DNA from: Deltaproteobacteria bacterium
GTDB lineage: Bacteria > Myxococcota > JACRCW01
Assembly: GCA_016218805.1 (NCBI GenBank)
Contig: JACRCW010000007.1
Span: 1-60,726 of the forward strand
Reading direction: 5' to 3'
DNA: 60,726 bases
Part shown: positions 25,407 to 33,619 of the stretch, piece after piece
Layout of the letters: the number at the start of each line of letters is the position of its first letter
Numbering within the stretch: the stretch's first letter is position 1
Notes under the pieces: model-generated
What the model was told of the DNA's origin: nothing
Database searches by the model: none
The model's input: only the letters and a program-made list of their open reading frames with translations
Program-made: the position numbers and the translations under genes

Positions 25407-27800
25407 TCAGCGTTCCACCGCCAGCCAGCGGTGGAACGCCCAGCACCCGGCCGCGTAGATGACCCCGGCGCACGCGAACACCGCGCCGAACCCCAGCTGC
25501 ATGGCCAACACGATGGCCAGGATGGAGCCCATCACGGTGGCTCCGCTGTTGATGCCCCACGCCCACGGCGCCAGGCCCGGGTCCATGCGCGAGACCAGCC
25601 GCAGGCCGGTGGGGAAGAACGTGCCCAGGCAGACCGACAACGGCGCCACCAGCAGCGCCACGGCCAGCAACCGCCCGCCCAATGAGGAGGCCACCGCGGC
25701 GGACATCACCACCGGTGCCACCGTGAGCAGCACAGCCAGGCCGGCGGCCGCGCCCGCCAGGGCCAGCAGGAGGAAGCGCCGCGGTTCCGCGTGGCTGCGC
25801 TCCGCCAGCGCCGAGCCCACGCCGGTGAACAGGAGCATGGAGCCCAGCACGGCGGAGATGGAATACATGGGGTGACCCACAAACAGCGCCATGTGCTGCA
25901 TGATGGCAATCTCCAGCATCATGAAGCCCAGCCCCAGCGCGCCAAAGTACGCCAACACCAGGTGCCCACCCCTGCGCCGCAAGGCGGCCCGCGTGGACAA
26001 CAGCGGCACCAGGATGAACGCCAGCACCGCCAGGAACACCGCCAACGTGGTGGCGCCAAACACCAGGTACGGCCAATAGCCGTGGACCGGGTTGCTGCCC
26101 GCCAGCGTCCCGGATGCGCTGTGCAGCAACGTGCCCAACTTGTAGTAGCTGAAGAAGAATGGCCGGTCGTCCGTCACCGGTGACACGTCGAATTCGTAGT
26201 CATCCAGGAAGCCGGCCAGCGTGCCGTCCCCAAAGCGGGTGACCAGCTCTGCATACACCGCGGCCTCGGGCGCGGTGGGCGCGGGGCCGGACGGCAGGTA
26301 GATGGGCGCTTCCTCCAGTTCGTGCCGGTCCAGGCGCAACCGCAGCGCGGCGACGTCGTCGTCCGTGAGCGGGTCCCGGCGGATGCACGTGGTGGCCATG
26401 AACCCGCGCGTGACCACAATATGGCGGTGCGGCTCAGCCACCCCTTCCCGGCGCAGCGCCTCCAACGCCACGGACACCAGCCGCAGCGTTTCGCGCGGAC
26501 GGCCCGGAAAGAACCACCGCGCAATGCACGCCACGCCGCCCGGCGCCAGGTGGCGGTAGTAGTCCATCACCGCTTCCACCGTGTACAGGTAGTTCTCCGC
26601 CAGGACGTACGCGCCCGTGCTCATGGCCGTGAACGTGTCCACGCCGGTCATCTGGATGAGGTGGTAGCGGCCCGCAGCGCGCCGCAGGAAACTCCGCCCG
26701 TCCGAATGGTGCAGCCGCACCTCAGGCCGGGTGAACAGGCCCCCGCCCGCCTGCGCGTACGGCCCGCTCATCAACCGCAGCAGCGCCGCGTTGATGTCCA
26801 CCGCGTCAATGTGCGCGGCCCCCAGCGCCAGGGACCGCGCAATGTCCACCCCGCCGCCCAGGCCAATGACCAGGTGGTCCCCCCCGCGCAGCCCCGGCGC
26901 CAGCGCGTTGGCCAGGGAGACCCGCGCCGCCCCCTCCTGCTCCGCCACCGTGGGAAACAGACCGGTGCGCGGGTCCGCGGCGGACACCGCGTCACCGTCA
27001 AACGTGATCAGCCGGGATCCCCGGCCCCATTTGCCCCAGGACGTCCGGATGGATTCCTCCGCCGCCACCACGTCCACCCGCGCCACCACGTCCCACTCCG
27101 TGCGCTCAATGTGTGCGTCCGCGTTGAACTCCGTGCTCAGCGCGTTCCCCAGCGTCTTGAGCGGGTCCGTCCCAATCACCGGCGGCCGCACCAACGCCGC
27201 CACCACCACCACCATGTCCAACACCCACGCGCCGGCCAGCCACCTCCCCGGACGCGCCGGCACGGCACGGCATAGCGGCCCCGCCACCAGCACCACCAGC
27301 CCCACCACCGCCGCCACCGCGCGCGGCGCCCCCAGCGGCCCCACCCCCACCACAAACGCTCCACACCCCAGCGCGGCACCCACCAGGTCCGCCGCGTACA
27401 AGCGGTGCGCACGCTCCGGCTCCGCCAGGAACAGGCACACCAGCGCCACCCCGGCAAAGAAGAACGGCAGCGCACACACCAGGTAGGTGGACACCAGCCA
27501 CAGCGCGCTGCGGGCCATGCCCAGCGCCATCATGTCCATGGGCTCAACGGCATACACCGCACCCACCGCGGTGCCCGCGTACAGCAACAGCCCGCCGGCA
27601 ATCACCGGCCGCAGGTCCGCCGGCAGGCGTGACCGGTGCACCGTCAGCGCCGAGCTGGCGGCGCCGTAGCCCAGCAGCGCCAGCGTGACGATGAGGTAGA
27701 CGACGTGGTGCCAGTAGACGAACGCCAGGATCCGCGTGAGCAGCAGCTCCAGGCACAGCGTTGACAGGCCGATGAAGAACGCCAGGACCAGCCGTGTCAT
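25407..27800 (-). CDS. Membrane spermidine-synthase-like protein
   Basis: ATG 27800 gives 797 aa and begins directly with a transmembrane helix (MTRLVLAFFIGLSTLCLELL); a further upstream ATG would add an unlikely arginine-rich leader. About six helices come first, then a soluble aminopropyltransferase-type Rossmann domain: LVIGLGGGVDIARSLALG (the GGG motif), AVDIN for the nucleoside-binding acid, and HHSDGRSFLRR. About six more helices form the C-terminus. This fusion is known among spermidine-synthase-like membrane proteins of Proteobacteria and Myxococcota; most are uncharacterised. Substrate transfer or transport of a polyamine-like compound is inference. It is convergent with the FabK-like gene and stands alone. 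Confidence 0.8.
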   Translation of the reverse strand: MTRLVLAFFIGLSTLCLELLLTRILAFVYWHHVVYLIVTLALLGYGAASSALTVHRSRLPADLRPVIAGGLLLYAGTAVGAVYAVEPMDMMALGMARSALWLVSTYLVCALPFFFAGVALVCLFLAEPERAHRLYAADLVGAALGCGAFVVGVGPLGAPRAVAAVVGLVVLVAGPLCRAVPARPGRWLAGAWVLDMVVVVAALVRPPVIGTDPLKTLGNALSTEFNADAHIERTEWDVVARVDVVAAEESIRTSWGKWGRGSRLITFDGDAVSAADPRTGLFPTVAEQEGAARVSLANALAPGLRGGDHLVIGLGGGVDIARSLALGAAHIDAVDINAALLRLMSGPYAQAGGGLFTRPEVRLHHSDGRSFLRRAAGRYHLIQMTGVDTFTAMSTGAYVLAENYLYTVEAVMDYYRHLAPGGVACIARWFFPGRPRETLRLVSVALEALRREGVAEPHRHIVVTRGFMATTCIRRDPLTDDDVAALRLRLDRHELEEAPIYLPSGPAPTAPEAAVYAELVTRFGDGTLAGFLDDYEFDVSPVTDDRPFFFSYYKLGTLLHSASGTLAGSNPVHGYWPYLVFGATTLAVFLAVLAFILVPLLSTRAALRRRGGHLVLAYFGALGLGFMMLEIAIMQHMALFVGHPMYSISAVLGSMLLFTGVGSALAERSHAEPRRFLLLALAGAAAGLAVLLTVAPVVMSAAVASSLGGRLLAVALLVAPLSVCLGTFFPTGLRLVSRMDPGLAPWAWGINSGATVMGSILAIVLAMQLGFGAVFACAGVIYAAGCWAFHRWLAVER
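25410..25439. terminator. Perfect hairpin between convergent genes
   Basis: GCGTTCCACCGC and its exact complement GCGGTGGAACGC are separated by CAGCCA: 12 bp without mismatch. It starts 15 bp after the stop of the FabK-like gene and lies inside the last codons of the convergent membrane protein gene. No U-run follows on either strand. A bidirectional transcription stop is the likeliest role. Confidence 0.65.
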
Positions 27801-27965
27801 TGAATCCGCTTCCACCACCCGGAGCGCCAGCAGTACGCGGGAGCGCGACCGCGGGCAACGCATGCCGGCGCCCCGCCGGACCTCCCGGCGCGTTTGACCG
27901 TCGGAGAACGTCGCCCTAATGCACCCTCACCCGGCCGTGCGGACGGCCGGCGCACCACCCACCGA

Positions 27966-28037
27966 TGGGGCGTCGACAAGTGGTAAGTCAGCGGATTTTG
28001 ATTCCGCCATTCGCAGGTTCGAATCCTGCCGCCCCAA
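27966..28037 (+). tRNA. tRNA-Gln (anticodon UUG)
   Basis: Acceptor TGGGGCG pairs with CGCCCCA. The D-arm is GAC...GTC. The anticodon stem GCGGA/TCCGC encloses TTTTGAT, giving anticodon UUG. The T-arm is GCAGG TTCGAAT CCTGC, and the discriminator is A. No CCA is encoded. It ends 26 bp before the prs start and is probably co-transcribed with it. Confidence 0.95.
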
Positions 28038-28063
28038 GACCCCCCAGCCGCACCGGAGAGCCC

Positions 28064-29011
28064 ATGACCCTGCGCAACATCCGAGTCTTCACGGGCAACT
28101 CAAACGCCGCCCTCGCGCAGGAGCTGTGCGCCTACCTGGACGTGCCGCTCGGGCGCGCCCGCGTGGGCGCGTTCTCAGACAGCGAGGTGATGATTGAGGT
28201 GGACGAAAGCGTGCGCGGGCTGCACGCGTTTGTCATCCAGTCCACCTCCACGCCGGTGAACCAGCACCTCATGGAACTGCTGGTGCTCATTGACGCGCTC
28301 AAGCGCGCCTCCGCGGAGGAGATCACCGCCGTGGTGCCGTACTTTGGCTACGCGCGGCAGGACCGCAAGGTGGCCAGCCGTGCGCCCATCACCGCCAAGC
28401 TGGTGGCGGACCTGCTGCAGACCGCGGGCGCCACGCGCCTCATCTCCATGGACCTGCACGCCGGGCAGATCCAGGGCTTCTTCAACATCCCCGTGGACCA
28501 CCTGTACGCCATGCCGCTGATGCTCAATGACGTGCGCGAACGCTTCCGCGGCAAGAAGGTGGTCATTGTCAGCCCGGATGCGGGCGGCGTGGAGCGGGCC
28601 CGCGCGTACGCCAAGCGCCTGAACGCGGCGGTGTCGTTTGTGGACAAGCGGCGCCCCTCTCCCAACGTCAGCGAAGTCATGAACATTGTGGGTGACGTGG
28701 CCGGCATGGACTGCATCCTGCTGGATGACATGGTGGACACCGCCGGCACCCTCACGCAGGCCGCCACCGCCCTGCTCAAGGAGGGCGCCACGTCCGTGAT
28801 GGCCTACGCCACCCACCCGGTGCTGTCCGGCCCCGCCATCGCCCGCATTGAGCAGAGCCCGCTGCAGGAGGTGGTGGTGTCCAACACCATTGCCCTGCAC
28901 CCGGAGGCGCGCGCCTGCAAGAAGATCCGCCAGCTCTCCGTCGCCACGCTCATCGGTGAGGCCGTGCGGCGGGTGCACACCGGTGAGTCCATCAGCACGC
29001 TGTTCGCCTGA
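28064..29011 (+). CDS. prs: Ribose-phosphate diphosphokinase
   Basis: Makes PRPP from ribose 5-phosphate and ATP, the precursor for purine, pyrimidine, His, Trp and NAD synthesis; cytoplasmic hexamer. 315 aa, the usual length. ATG 28064 has GGAGAG upstream. The start IRVFTGNSNAALAQELC, the FSDSEVMIEVDESVRG loop, PYFGYARQDRK (ATP site), the DLHAGQIQGFF region and the PRPP loop ILLDDMVDTAGTL are all present. tRNA-Gln precedes it by 26 bp. Confidence 0.97.
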   Translation: MTLRNIRVFTGNSNAALAQELCAYLDVPLGRARVGAFSDSEVMIEVDESVRGLHAFVIQSTSTPVNQHLMELLVLIDALKRASAEEITAVVPYFGYARQDRKVASRAPITAKLVADLLQTAGATRLISMDLHAGQIQGFFNIPVDHLYAMPLMLNDVRERFRGKKVVIVSPDAGGVERARAYAKRLNAAVSFVDKRRPSPNVSEVMNIVGDVAGMDCILLDDMVDTAGTLTQAATALLKEGATSVMAYATHPVLSGPAIARIEQSPLQEVVVSNTIALHPEARACKKIRQLSVATLIGEAVRRVHTGESISTLFA

Positions 29012-29117
29012 AACGACGTCGTCACGGAGCCCGCCGATGTGGCCGTCCCCAGCCGCCGCGTCCCGCTTGACACCCAATGTTCGGCTGGTGTACCTGCGGC
29101 GCCTTCGAGGTGGTTCT

Positions 29118-29570
29118 TTGGAAAACCGTATAGGGAGCCTGCGTCGGGCCGCGCTGTTGAGCGTGGCCGTGGCGGTGGCGTGGACCGGCGGAGCACGGGC
29201 GGACAGCAAGCCCGGGTGCCTTGGGGTGACCATGCCGTCAGGGAGCAAGCGGGTGGCACCGGAAAAGGAAAACCCTGAGTGCCGCTTTGTCAGCTCCATG
29301 AACTGGGACGAGACGCTGAAAGCCCTGGACAAGGGCCTTCCCTCGTCGCAGATCCGGTCGCACCGGGAGGTGAACATCCCGGCGGCCAAGTACCGCCACA
29401 TTGAAAGCACCAACACCAAGACCGCCTGGGAAGGCATCAACGTCTACCAGCTGGGCGGAGATCCCAGCGCGGAAATCCGCATCTTTGTCATTCCGCGCCC
29501 AGCGGAACCGGTCACGGACAAGCCGAGCAAGAAGAAGGAAGGGAAGAAGAAGAAAGACAAGGGGAAGTGA
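29118..29570 (+). CDS. Small exported protein with lysine-rich tail
   Basis: TTG 29118 is preferred: GAGGTGG lies a few bases before it and a normal signal peptide follows (LRRAALLSVAVAVAWTGGARA, then DSKPG), giving 150 aa. ATG 29037 in the same frame would add 27 residues. The mature part has two cysteines (GCLG, ECRF) and a mixed alpha/beta centre (HREVNIPAAKYRHIES). It ends in a highly basic tail (SKKKEGKKKKDKGK). No known family was recognised. It follows prs by about 100 bp and precedes tRNA-Gln(CUG). Confidence 0.65.
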   Translation: MENRIGSLRRAALLSVAVAVAWTGGARADSKPGCLGVTMPSGSKRVAPEKENPECRFVSSMNWDETLKALDKGLPSSQIRSHREVNIPAAKYRHIESTNTKTAWEGINVYQLGGDPSAEIRIFVIPRPAEPVTDKPSKKKEGKKKKDKGK

Positions 29571-29622
29571 GCCCGCCTGCCAGGGCGATCTTCCGAAGTG
29601 GCGCAGGCCAGCAACAGCGTGA

Positions 29623-29696
29623 TGGGGAATCGTCTAAAGGCAGGACAACGGATTCTGATTCCGTTTATCTAGGTTCGACTCCTAGTTCCCCAACCA
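29623..29696 (+). tRNA. tRNA-Gln (anticodon CUG)
   Basis: Acceptor TGGGGAA pairs with TTCCCCA. The anticodon stem ACGGA/TCCGT encloses TTCTGAT, so the anticodon is CUG. The T-arm is CTAGG TTCGACT CCTAG. The discriminator A is followed by an encoded CCA, unlike the other two tRNAs in this window. Confidence 0.95.
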
Positions 29697-29776
29697 CGAA
29701 GACCATCCCGGGAGAGAGGACCGGGAGGGAGCAAGACCACACCCGGGCCATTCCGGGGTGGGGCCGTAGCAGTGAT

Positions 29777-29849
29777 GGTCCCATCGTCTAGCGGTCTAGG
29801 ACGGCGGCCTCTCACGTCGCAAACGCGGGTTCGATTCCCGCTGGGATCA
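29777..29849 (+). tRNA. tRNA-Glu (anticodon CUC)
   Basis: Acceptor GGTCCCA pairs with TGGGATC (one G-U). The D-arm GTCTAGCGGTCTAGGAC is typical of tRNA-Glu. The anticodon stem GCGGC/GTCGC encloses CTCTCAC, giving CUC. The T-arm is GCGGG TTCGATT CCCGC. No CCA is encoded. It is followed within 12 bp by a strong terminator. Confidence 0.95.
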
Positions 29850-29860
29850 CTTGAGTTGTC

Positions 29861-29911
29861 GCGGCCCTCGTCGGAACCCTCGCCGGTTCCGCACGAGGGC
29901 CGCGGTGTTTC
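29861..29911 (+). terminator. Intrinsic terminator after tRNA-Glu
   Basis: GCGGCCCTCGT pairs perfectly with ACGAGGGCCGC. Inside it CGGAACC pairs with GGTTCCG around a CTCGCC loop, with one unpaired C. GGTGTTTCT follows. The very stable stem and short T-rich tail just after the tRNA make this a convincing transcription stop. Confidence 0.85.
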
Positions 29912-30007
29912 TGCGCCGCCGTGCCCCGACCGTTCGGAGGATGTTGTCGGGCCGAAGGACGCGATCCGGCAGGTGTCGGTCGTCGGGCGTGCAGGTACCC
30001 TTGCATC

Positions 30008-30274
30008 GTGAGCCATCAACTGACCCACGAAGCGGAGCGCAAGCTCGAAGATGCCGTTGCGGCTGCGACGGCAGCCACGGGCCTGCGGCCCACGGTGTCA
30101 ACCGAGTTCCTTGACGGCCCGGACGGCAGCGCGCTGCACATCAAGATGCAGGTGGGACGCCCTGTAGACCAAGCCACGCGGCTCTACCTGGTCCGTGCCG
30201 CAACGAACGCAGCGCTCGCCGCACTCCCGGAGTTGGCCTCCGCTCCCCTCGTCACTGTGCTCCAAGCAGCGTGA
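30008..30274 (+). CDS. 88-aa protein coupled to HEPN-like gene
   Basis: GTG 30008 begins VSHQLTHEAERKLEDAV; no strong ribosome site is seen, so the start is tentative. The protein is compact alpha/beta: a helix (EAERKLEDAVAAATAAT), strands (TVSTEFLDGPDGSALHIKMQV), then a helix (DQATRLYLVRAATNAALAAL). No known antitoxin family was recognised. Its stop overlaps the GTG of the following gene (GTGA), so the two are translated together. Order and size fit a toxin-antitoxin layout with the small gene first, but that is inference. It sits 100 bp after the tRNA-Glu terminator. Confidence 0.6.
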   Translation: MSHQLTHEAERKLEDAVAAATAATGLRPTVSTEFLDGPDGSALHIKMQVGRPVDQATRLYLVRAATNAALAALPELASAPLVTVLQAA

Positions 30275-31011
30275 TCCGCTCCAGGGACCTTCTCGGGCTC
30301 GCCCGCGAGCCAATCACGCCGGCAGCGCACCCGGCTGCCTTGGCCCGGGCCGTTTCCACGCTCTACTACTCGCTGTTCCACGCGCTCATGGAGACCGCCC
30401 GGACTCGCGTCTCAGGCTGCAGCAACGGCGAGTTGCTCGCCCACTACGTCGCCACCTTCGACCACAAGAACCTGCTCGACGCAGCCAAGCATGTATGCGC
30501 AAGCGAGAACCCGGCGATGCGCGCCAAGATCAAGGGCGGCCAGTTGTTCCCTTGGACGGACCTGTTTCCAGCGGACCCGGCGGATCCCAAGCGTCGCATG
30601 CCGTCGGCCGACCTCGTTGACTTCTGCGCGACCTTCGTCAAGCTCCAGCACCTTCGGCACCAAGCCGACTACCACGCGGAATGGAACGTGAGCGCGCAGG
30701 ACGCCCTCCAGCACCTCGCGGACGTGGAGGGAGCCCTCTCCGCGTGGGACCGCTGCTCGGCCGGGGACGAGGCGCTGGTGCTGCTGTTCGGGGCGCTGGG
30801 AGTCCTCACCTACCGGCGAGACCGCGAGGGCCCTCCAGGGCCGCACGACTCCCTTCCCGCTGCGCGGGTAAGAACTGCAAATGCGCCCGCATGCGCGCAG
30901 GGCGCTCAACGGTCACGGTGGAACCGGCCGCGGGCCAGCAACACGTGCTCGTCATCAATGATCACCTCCGTGCCCGGCTCAGCCCGCCACGCGCGCACCA
31001 GGTCCGCGTAG
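30271..31011 (+). CDS. HEPN-like protein, possible RNase toxin
   Basis: A 246-aa protein with a GTG start overlapping the stop of the 88-aa gene. The first helix (AALARAVSTLYYSLFHALM) and the later LQHLRHQADYH are typical of HEPN domains. RHQADYH supplies an R-x5-H pair, within the R-x4-6-H pattern of HEPN ribonucleases. The folded part ends near residue ~190. The last ~55 residues are low-complexity, and their coding sequence overlaps the 3' end of the convergent DUF2079 gene by ~106 bp, so the original stop may have been lost. HEPN proteins act in toxin-antitoxin, abortive-infection and RNA-processing systems. I infer an RNA-targeting two-gene module; activity is unproven. Confidence 0.55.
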   Translation: MIRSRDLLGLAREPITPAAHPAALARAVSTLYYSLFHALMETARTRVSGCSNGELLAHYVATFDHKNLLDAAKHVCASENPAMRAKIKGGQLFPWTDLFPADPADPKRRMPSADLVDFCATFVKLQHLRHQADYHAEWNVSAQDALQHLADVEGALSAWDRCSAGDEALVLLFGALGVLTYRRDREGPPGPHDSLPAARVRTANAPACAQGAQRSRWNRPRASNTCSSSMITSVPGSARHARTRSA

Positions 31012-32342
31012 CGCTCTGCGCCAATGGGCCACGCATCCCCCCGCGGCAGCTTCTCCACAAACACGTAGCGGAAGATGCGCCAGCCCGGCGGGTGTGAGCC
31101 CTCCACCTGGTAGACGTCGCGCCGTGCCACCAGGCCCGGAGTGAGGTTCGCCATGGCCAGCACGGGTCCGTCGTCGTGCTGCAGCAGGTATTCGCGCGCG
31201 CGGGCCAGGGACGCCAGGCGCCCGGGGTCCCGCGGATAGCGCCGCGTGCCGGTGAGGTAGCTGCGCGCGTTGGCCTCCAAGACGTCACCGTTGGTGACCA
31301 GGCAGCACGCCGTGGTCAGTGCAAACACCCACGCCGGCGGCCGCGCCCGGTTGCGCATGGCAGACAGCGCGGCCAGCAGCAGTCCCGCAATGACCACCGG
31401 CATGTAATGGCCGTCCCACGCGGGGCGGAGCGCCCGGATGGCCAGCAACGGCAGCAGCGGCGCCACCAGCACGGGGTCAGGCACCAGCCGCCGGCGCCAC
31501 ATCCACACGGCCAGCGGGGCCAGCGGGACCGCCAGGCGCAGCATCTGGCGCAACTGGTAGGTGCCGCGCGTGTAGTCCGCCAGGACCGCCGCCGGGTCCA
31601 GCAGGCGTCCCAGGATGCGCCCGCCGTACTGCTCCGTGGGCATCATGGCCGGCCGCACCACAAACGCCACCGCCGCCCACGCGAGCGACACGACCAGCAG
31701 CACCGCCGCGGCCCGCCCGTGCCGGCGCCACGCGAGCGCGGCGGCGAGCGTCACGCCGGCGAACGGGAATTCTTCGCGGAAGGTGAACAGGAACACGGCC
31801 AGGCCCACGGCCAGCGGGACCCTCCCCGCGACGAGTGCCGCGCCGAGGCACGCCATGGGGAAGATGGCCCACGTGGTGGGATGGACGGGATTGAAGGTGG
31901 CCAGGTTGGTGGCGGGAGAGAAATACAGGAAACCCACGGCAAACACCCCGGCGGCGCCGTGAATTCGCCCGGTGCGCCACAACCACAGCACGGGCAGCGG
32001 GGCCGCGGCCACCCAGCTCACCTCCACGAGGATGGCGGCGGCGGCCGGCGGCAGCACCCAGGTCAGCGGCGCGCCCAGCAGCACCACCGGGTCCACGTGA
32101 TCACCAAACGCGTAGACGTGCCGGACGGAAAGGAAGGGATTCCATTCACCGCGCGCCATGCGGTGCATGGCCTGGGCGTAGATGGCCAGGTCCAGCGAGC
32201 ACGCCGACAGGTCCAGCCGCAGCCACAGCGGGATGGCGGACAGCAGCAGGAACAACAGAACCAGCACGCCGCTCACGCGGAGCACCGGCACCGTCTCAAG
32301 CCAGCGGTCCAGGCGGTCCAGCGCCGCACGCAGCGTGGGCAT
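30906..32342 (-). CDS. DUF2079 family membrane protein
   Basis: A 478-aa polytopic protein with roughly ten hydrophobic helices, starting with VSGVLVLLFLLLSAIPLWL. The block CSLDLAIYAQAMHRMARGEWNPFLS and the HVDPV region that follows are characteristic of DUF2079. That family resembles membrane glycosyltransferases of the GT-C type, though its reaction is not established. The C-terminal ~130 residues are soluble (a two-strand/helix domain ending LLARGRFHRDR). It is followed at its 5' side by a lipoprotein gene with 2 bp between them on the same strand, so they are probably co-transcribed. Confidence 0.8.
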   Translation of the reverse strand: MPTLRAALDRLDRWLETVPVLRVSGVLVLLFLLLSAIPLWLRLDLSACSLDLAIYAQAMHRMARGEWNPFLSVRHVYAFGDHVDPVVLLGAPLTWVLPPAAAAILVEVSWVAAAPLPVLWLWRTGRIHGAAGVFAVGFLYFSPATNLATFNPVHPTTWAIFPMACLGAALVAGRVPLAVGLAVFLFTFREEFPFAGVTLAAALAWRRHGRAAAVLLVVSLAWAAVAFVVRPAMMPTEQYGGRILGRLLDPAAVLADYTRGTYQLRQMLRLAVPLAPLAVWMWRRRLVPDPVLVAPLLPLLAIRALRPAWDGHYMPVVIAGLLLAALSAMRNRARPPAWVFALTTACCLVTNGDVLEANARSYLTGTRRYPRDPGRLASLARAREYLLQHDDGPVLAMANLTPGLVARRDVYQVEGSHPPGWRIFRYVFVEKLPRGDAWPIGAERYADLVRAWRAEPGTEVIIDDEHVLLARGRFHRDR

Positions 32343-32344
32343 GC

Positions 32345-33574
32345 TCAGTCGTCGTGCAGGTTGGGCGCCAGCACAAAGTACCCACGGTCCATCTCATCAG
32401 ACACGCGCGGGTGCAGGCCCGGGTGCCCCAGGTAGTTGGCGCCGGGGGTGAGGTCCACGTGGAAGTGGTTGCGGTGGGCGGAGTTGTAGTTGGGCGTGAG
32501 GATGATGTTGAACACGCGCTGGGTGTGCAGGCGGTTCACCAGGTCCCACAGCCACGCGCCCGCCGGCGTGGCGGGCGCCGTGCCGATTTCAAAGTCATCA
32601 TTCACCGTCCAGCGGCGGCCGTCCGGGAAGCGGAACGCGGCCAGGTCAATGGCGGTCCCCAGCCCGTGTTGCGACAGTGACGCGGTGCCGGCAATGACGC
32701 GGCAGTTGTACGTGCCCAGGTGTTCCACCTCGTGGACGCTGGATTCCACCAGCACCGCGGCAAACCGATCCAGCGCCAGCGCCAGACTGCAGCTCATCAG
32801 CATGGGCGTGGCGGCGGCGTTGGACGTGTAGCGGAACGGGATGCCGCGCACGGGCCCGTTGACGCGCACGGGGTCCTGGACGTGACAGGTGAGGGAAGCG
32901 TTCCCGTCAGGATGGTCATCCGCCAGCACGGTTGGCTCAAACGGCACGCCGGCGGCAATGAGCTCGTCATAGCAAGTGGGCCGCGGCGTGGCGGTGCCGG
33001 GCAGGCACGCGTAGCGCTCGGTGGTGGGCTCGTTGAAACGGCGCAGGAGTTGGCAGGCGTAACCGTCGCGGCAGCCGGTGGCGGGGAACAGCGAATAGTC
33101 ACACCGGCTCACGCAGATTCCGTCCGTGGCGGCGACGCCGGATGGCGGGGCCACGCAGAAGGTGACGCTGTTGGCGCCAGGGCGGTCCGGGCAGAACTGC
33201 GTGCAGTCCTGGGTGCAGGTGCCACCGGGGAAACCCTGGGCGCTGGTGAGGCAGTACCCGCCGGTGAACGCGCACTCCCCGCCGCTGGCACACGCCCCGC
33301 CAATCCATCCCTGGTTGGGAACGGAGATGCCCGCGTCCACGCCACCCTCATTGCCCGCATCCGGGGACTCCGCGCCGGATGACGCGCCTGCGGCCGACGA
33401 ACCCCCCGGCCCGGTGGCGGACGCGCCGCCCTCCGACGACGCCAGGGCCACGCCGCTGGACCCCGCGGCCTGCCCGCTGGAGCCGGTGCCCTCACCGTCC
33501 AGCGTGCCGGGCACGGGGCACCCGGTAAGGAACAGGACCGCCAGCGCCACGGAGATGAGAAGCGGTGCACGCAT
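32345..33574 (-). CDS. Lipoprotein with extensin-like / M15 peptidase-like domain
   Basis: A 409-aa protein. Signal LLISVALAVLFLTGC ends in a lipobox, then a ~60-residue Ser/Gly/Ala linker. A short cysteine-rich region follows (CASGGECAFTGGYC; CTQDCTQFC). The C-terminal half has SQHGLGTAIDLAAF (His ~300, Asp ~307) and SAHRNHFHVDL (His ~367-369). The H...D...H.H arrangement is that of VanY/M15 metallopeptidases and extensin-like (ExtC) proteins, which bind zinc and act on, or are related to, peptidoglycan peptides. Role: outer-membrane-anchored cell-wall peptidase or binding protein. The catalytic residues look intact. Confidence 0.8.
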   Translation of the reverse strand: MRAPLLISVALAVLFLTGCPVPGTLDGEGTGSSGQAAGSSGVALASSEGGASATGPGGSSAAGASSGAESPDAGNEGGVDAGISVPNQGWIGGACASGGECAFTGGYCLTSAQGFPGGTCTQDCTQFCPDRPGANSVTFCVAPPSGVAATDGICVSRCDYSLFPATGCRDGYACQLLRRFNEPTTERYACLPGTATPRPTCYDELIAAGVPFEPTVLADDHPDGNASLTCHVQDPVRVNGPVRGIPFRYTSNAAATPMLMSCSLALALDRFAAVLVESSVHEVEHLGTYNCRVIAGTASLSQHGLGTAIDLAAFRFPDGRRWTVNDDFEIGTAPATPAGAWLWDLVNRLHTQRVFNIILTPNYNSAHRNHFHVDLTPGANYLGHPGLHPRVSDEMDRGYFVLAPNLHDD

Positions 33575-33619
33575 GCAACCCCGCCTACCGCGCCGCCAGC
33601 CGCAGCGGAAGCGGACCCG

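Noticed and set aside
29697..29776. Terminator after tRNA-Gln(CUG)
   Set aside because: CACCCGG and CCGGGGTG pair only with a bulge and there is no T-run; too weak to list.
27966..29849. Attachment-site duplication next to the tRNA genes
   Set aside because: I saw no repeated tRNA 3' end and no integrase within the window.
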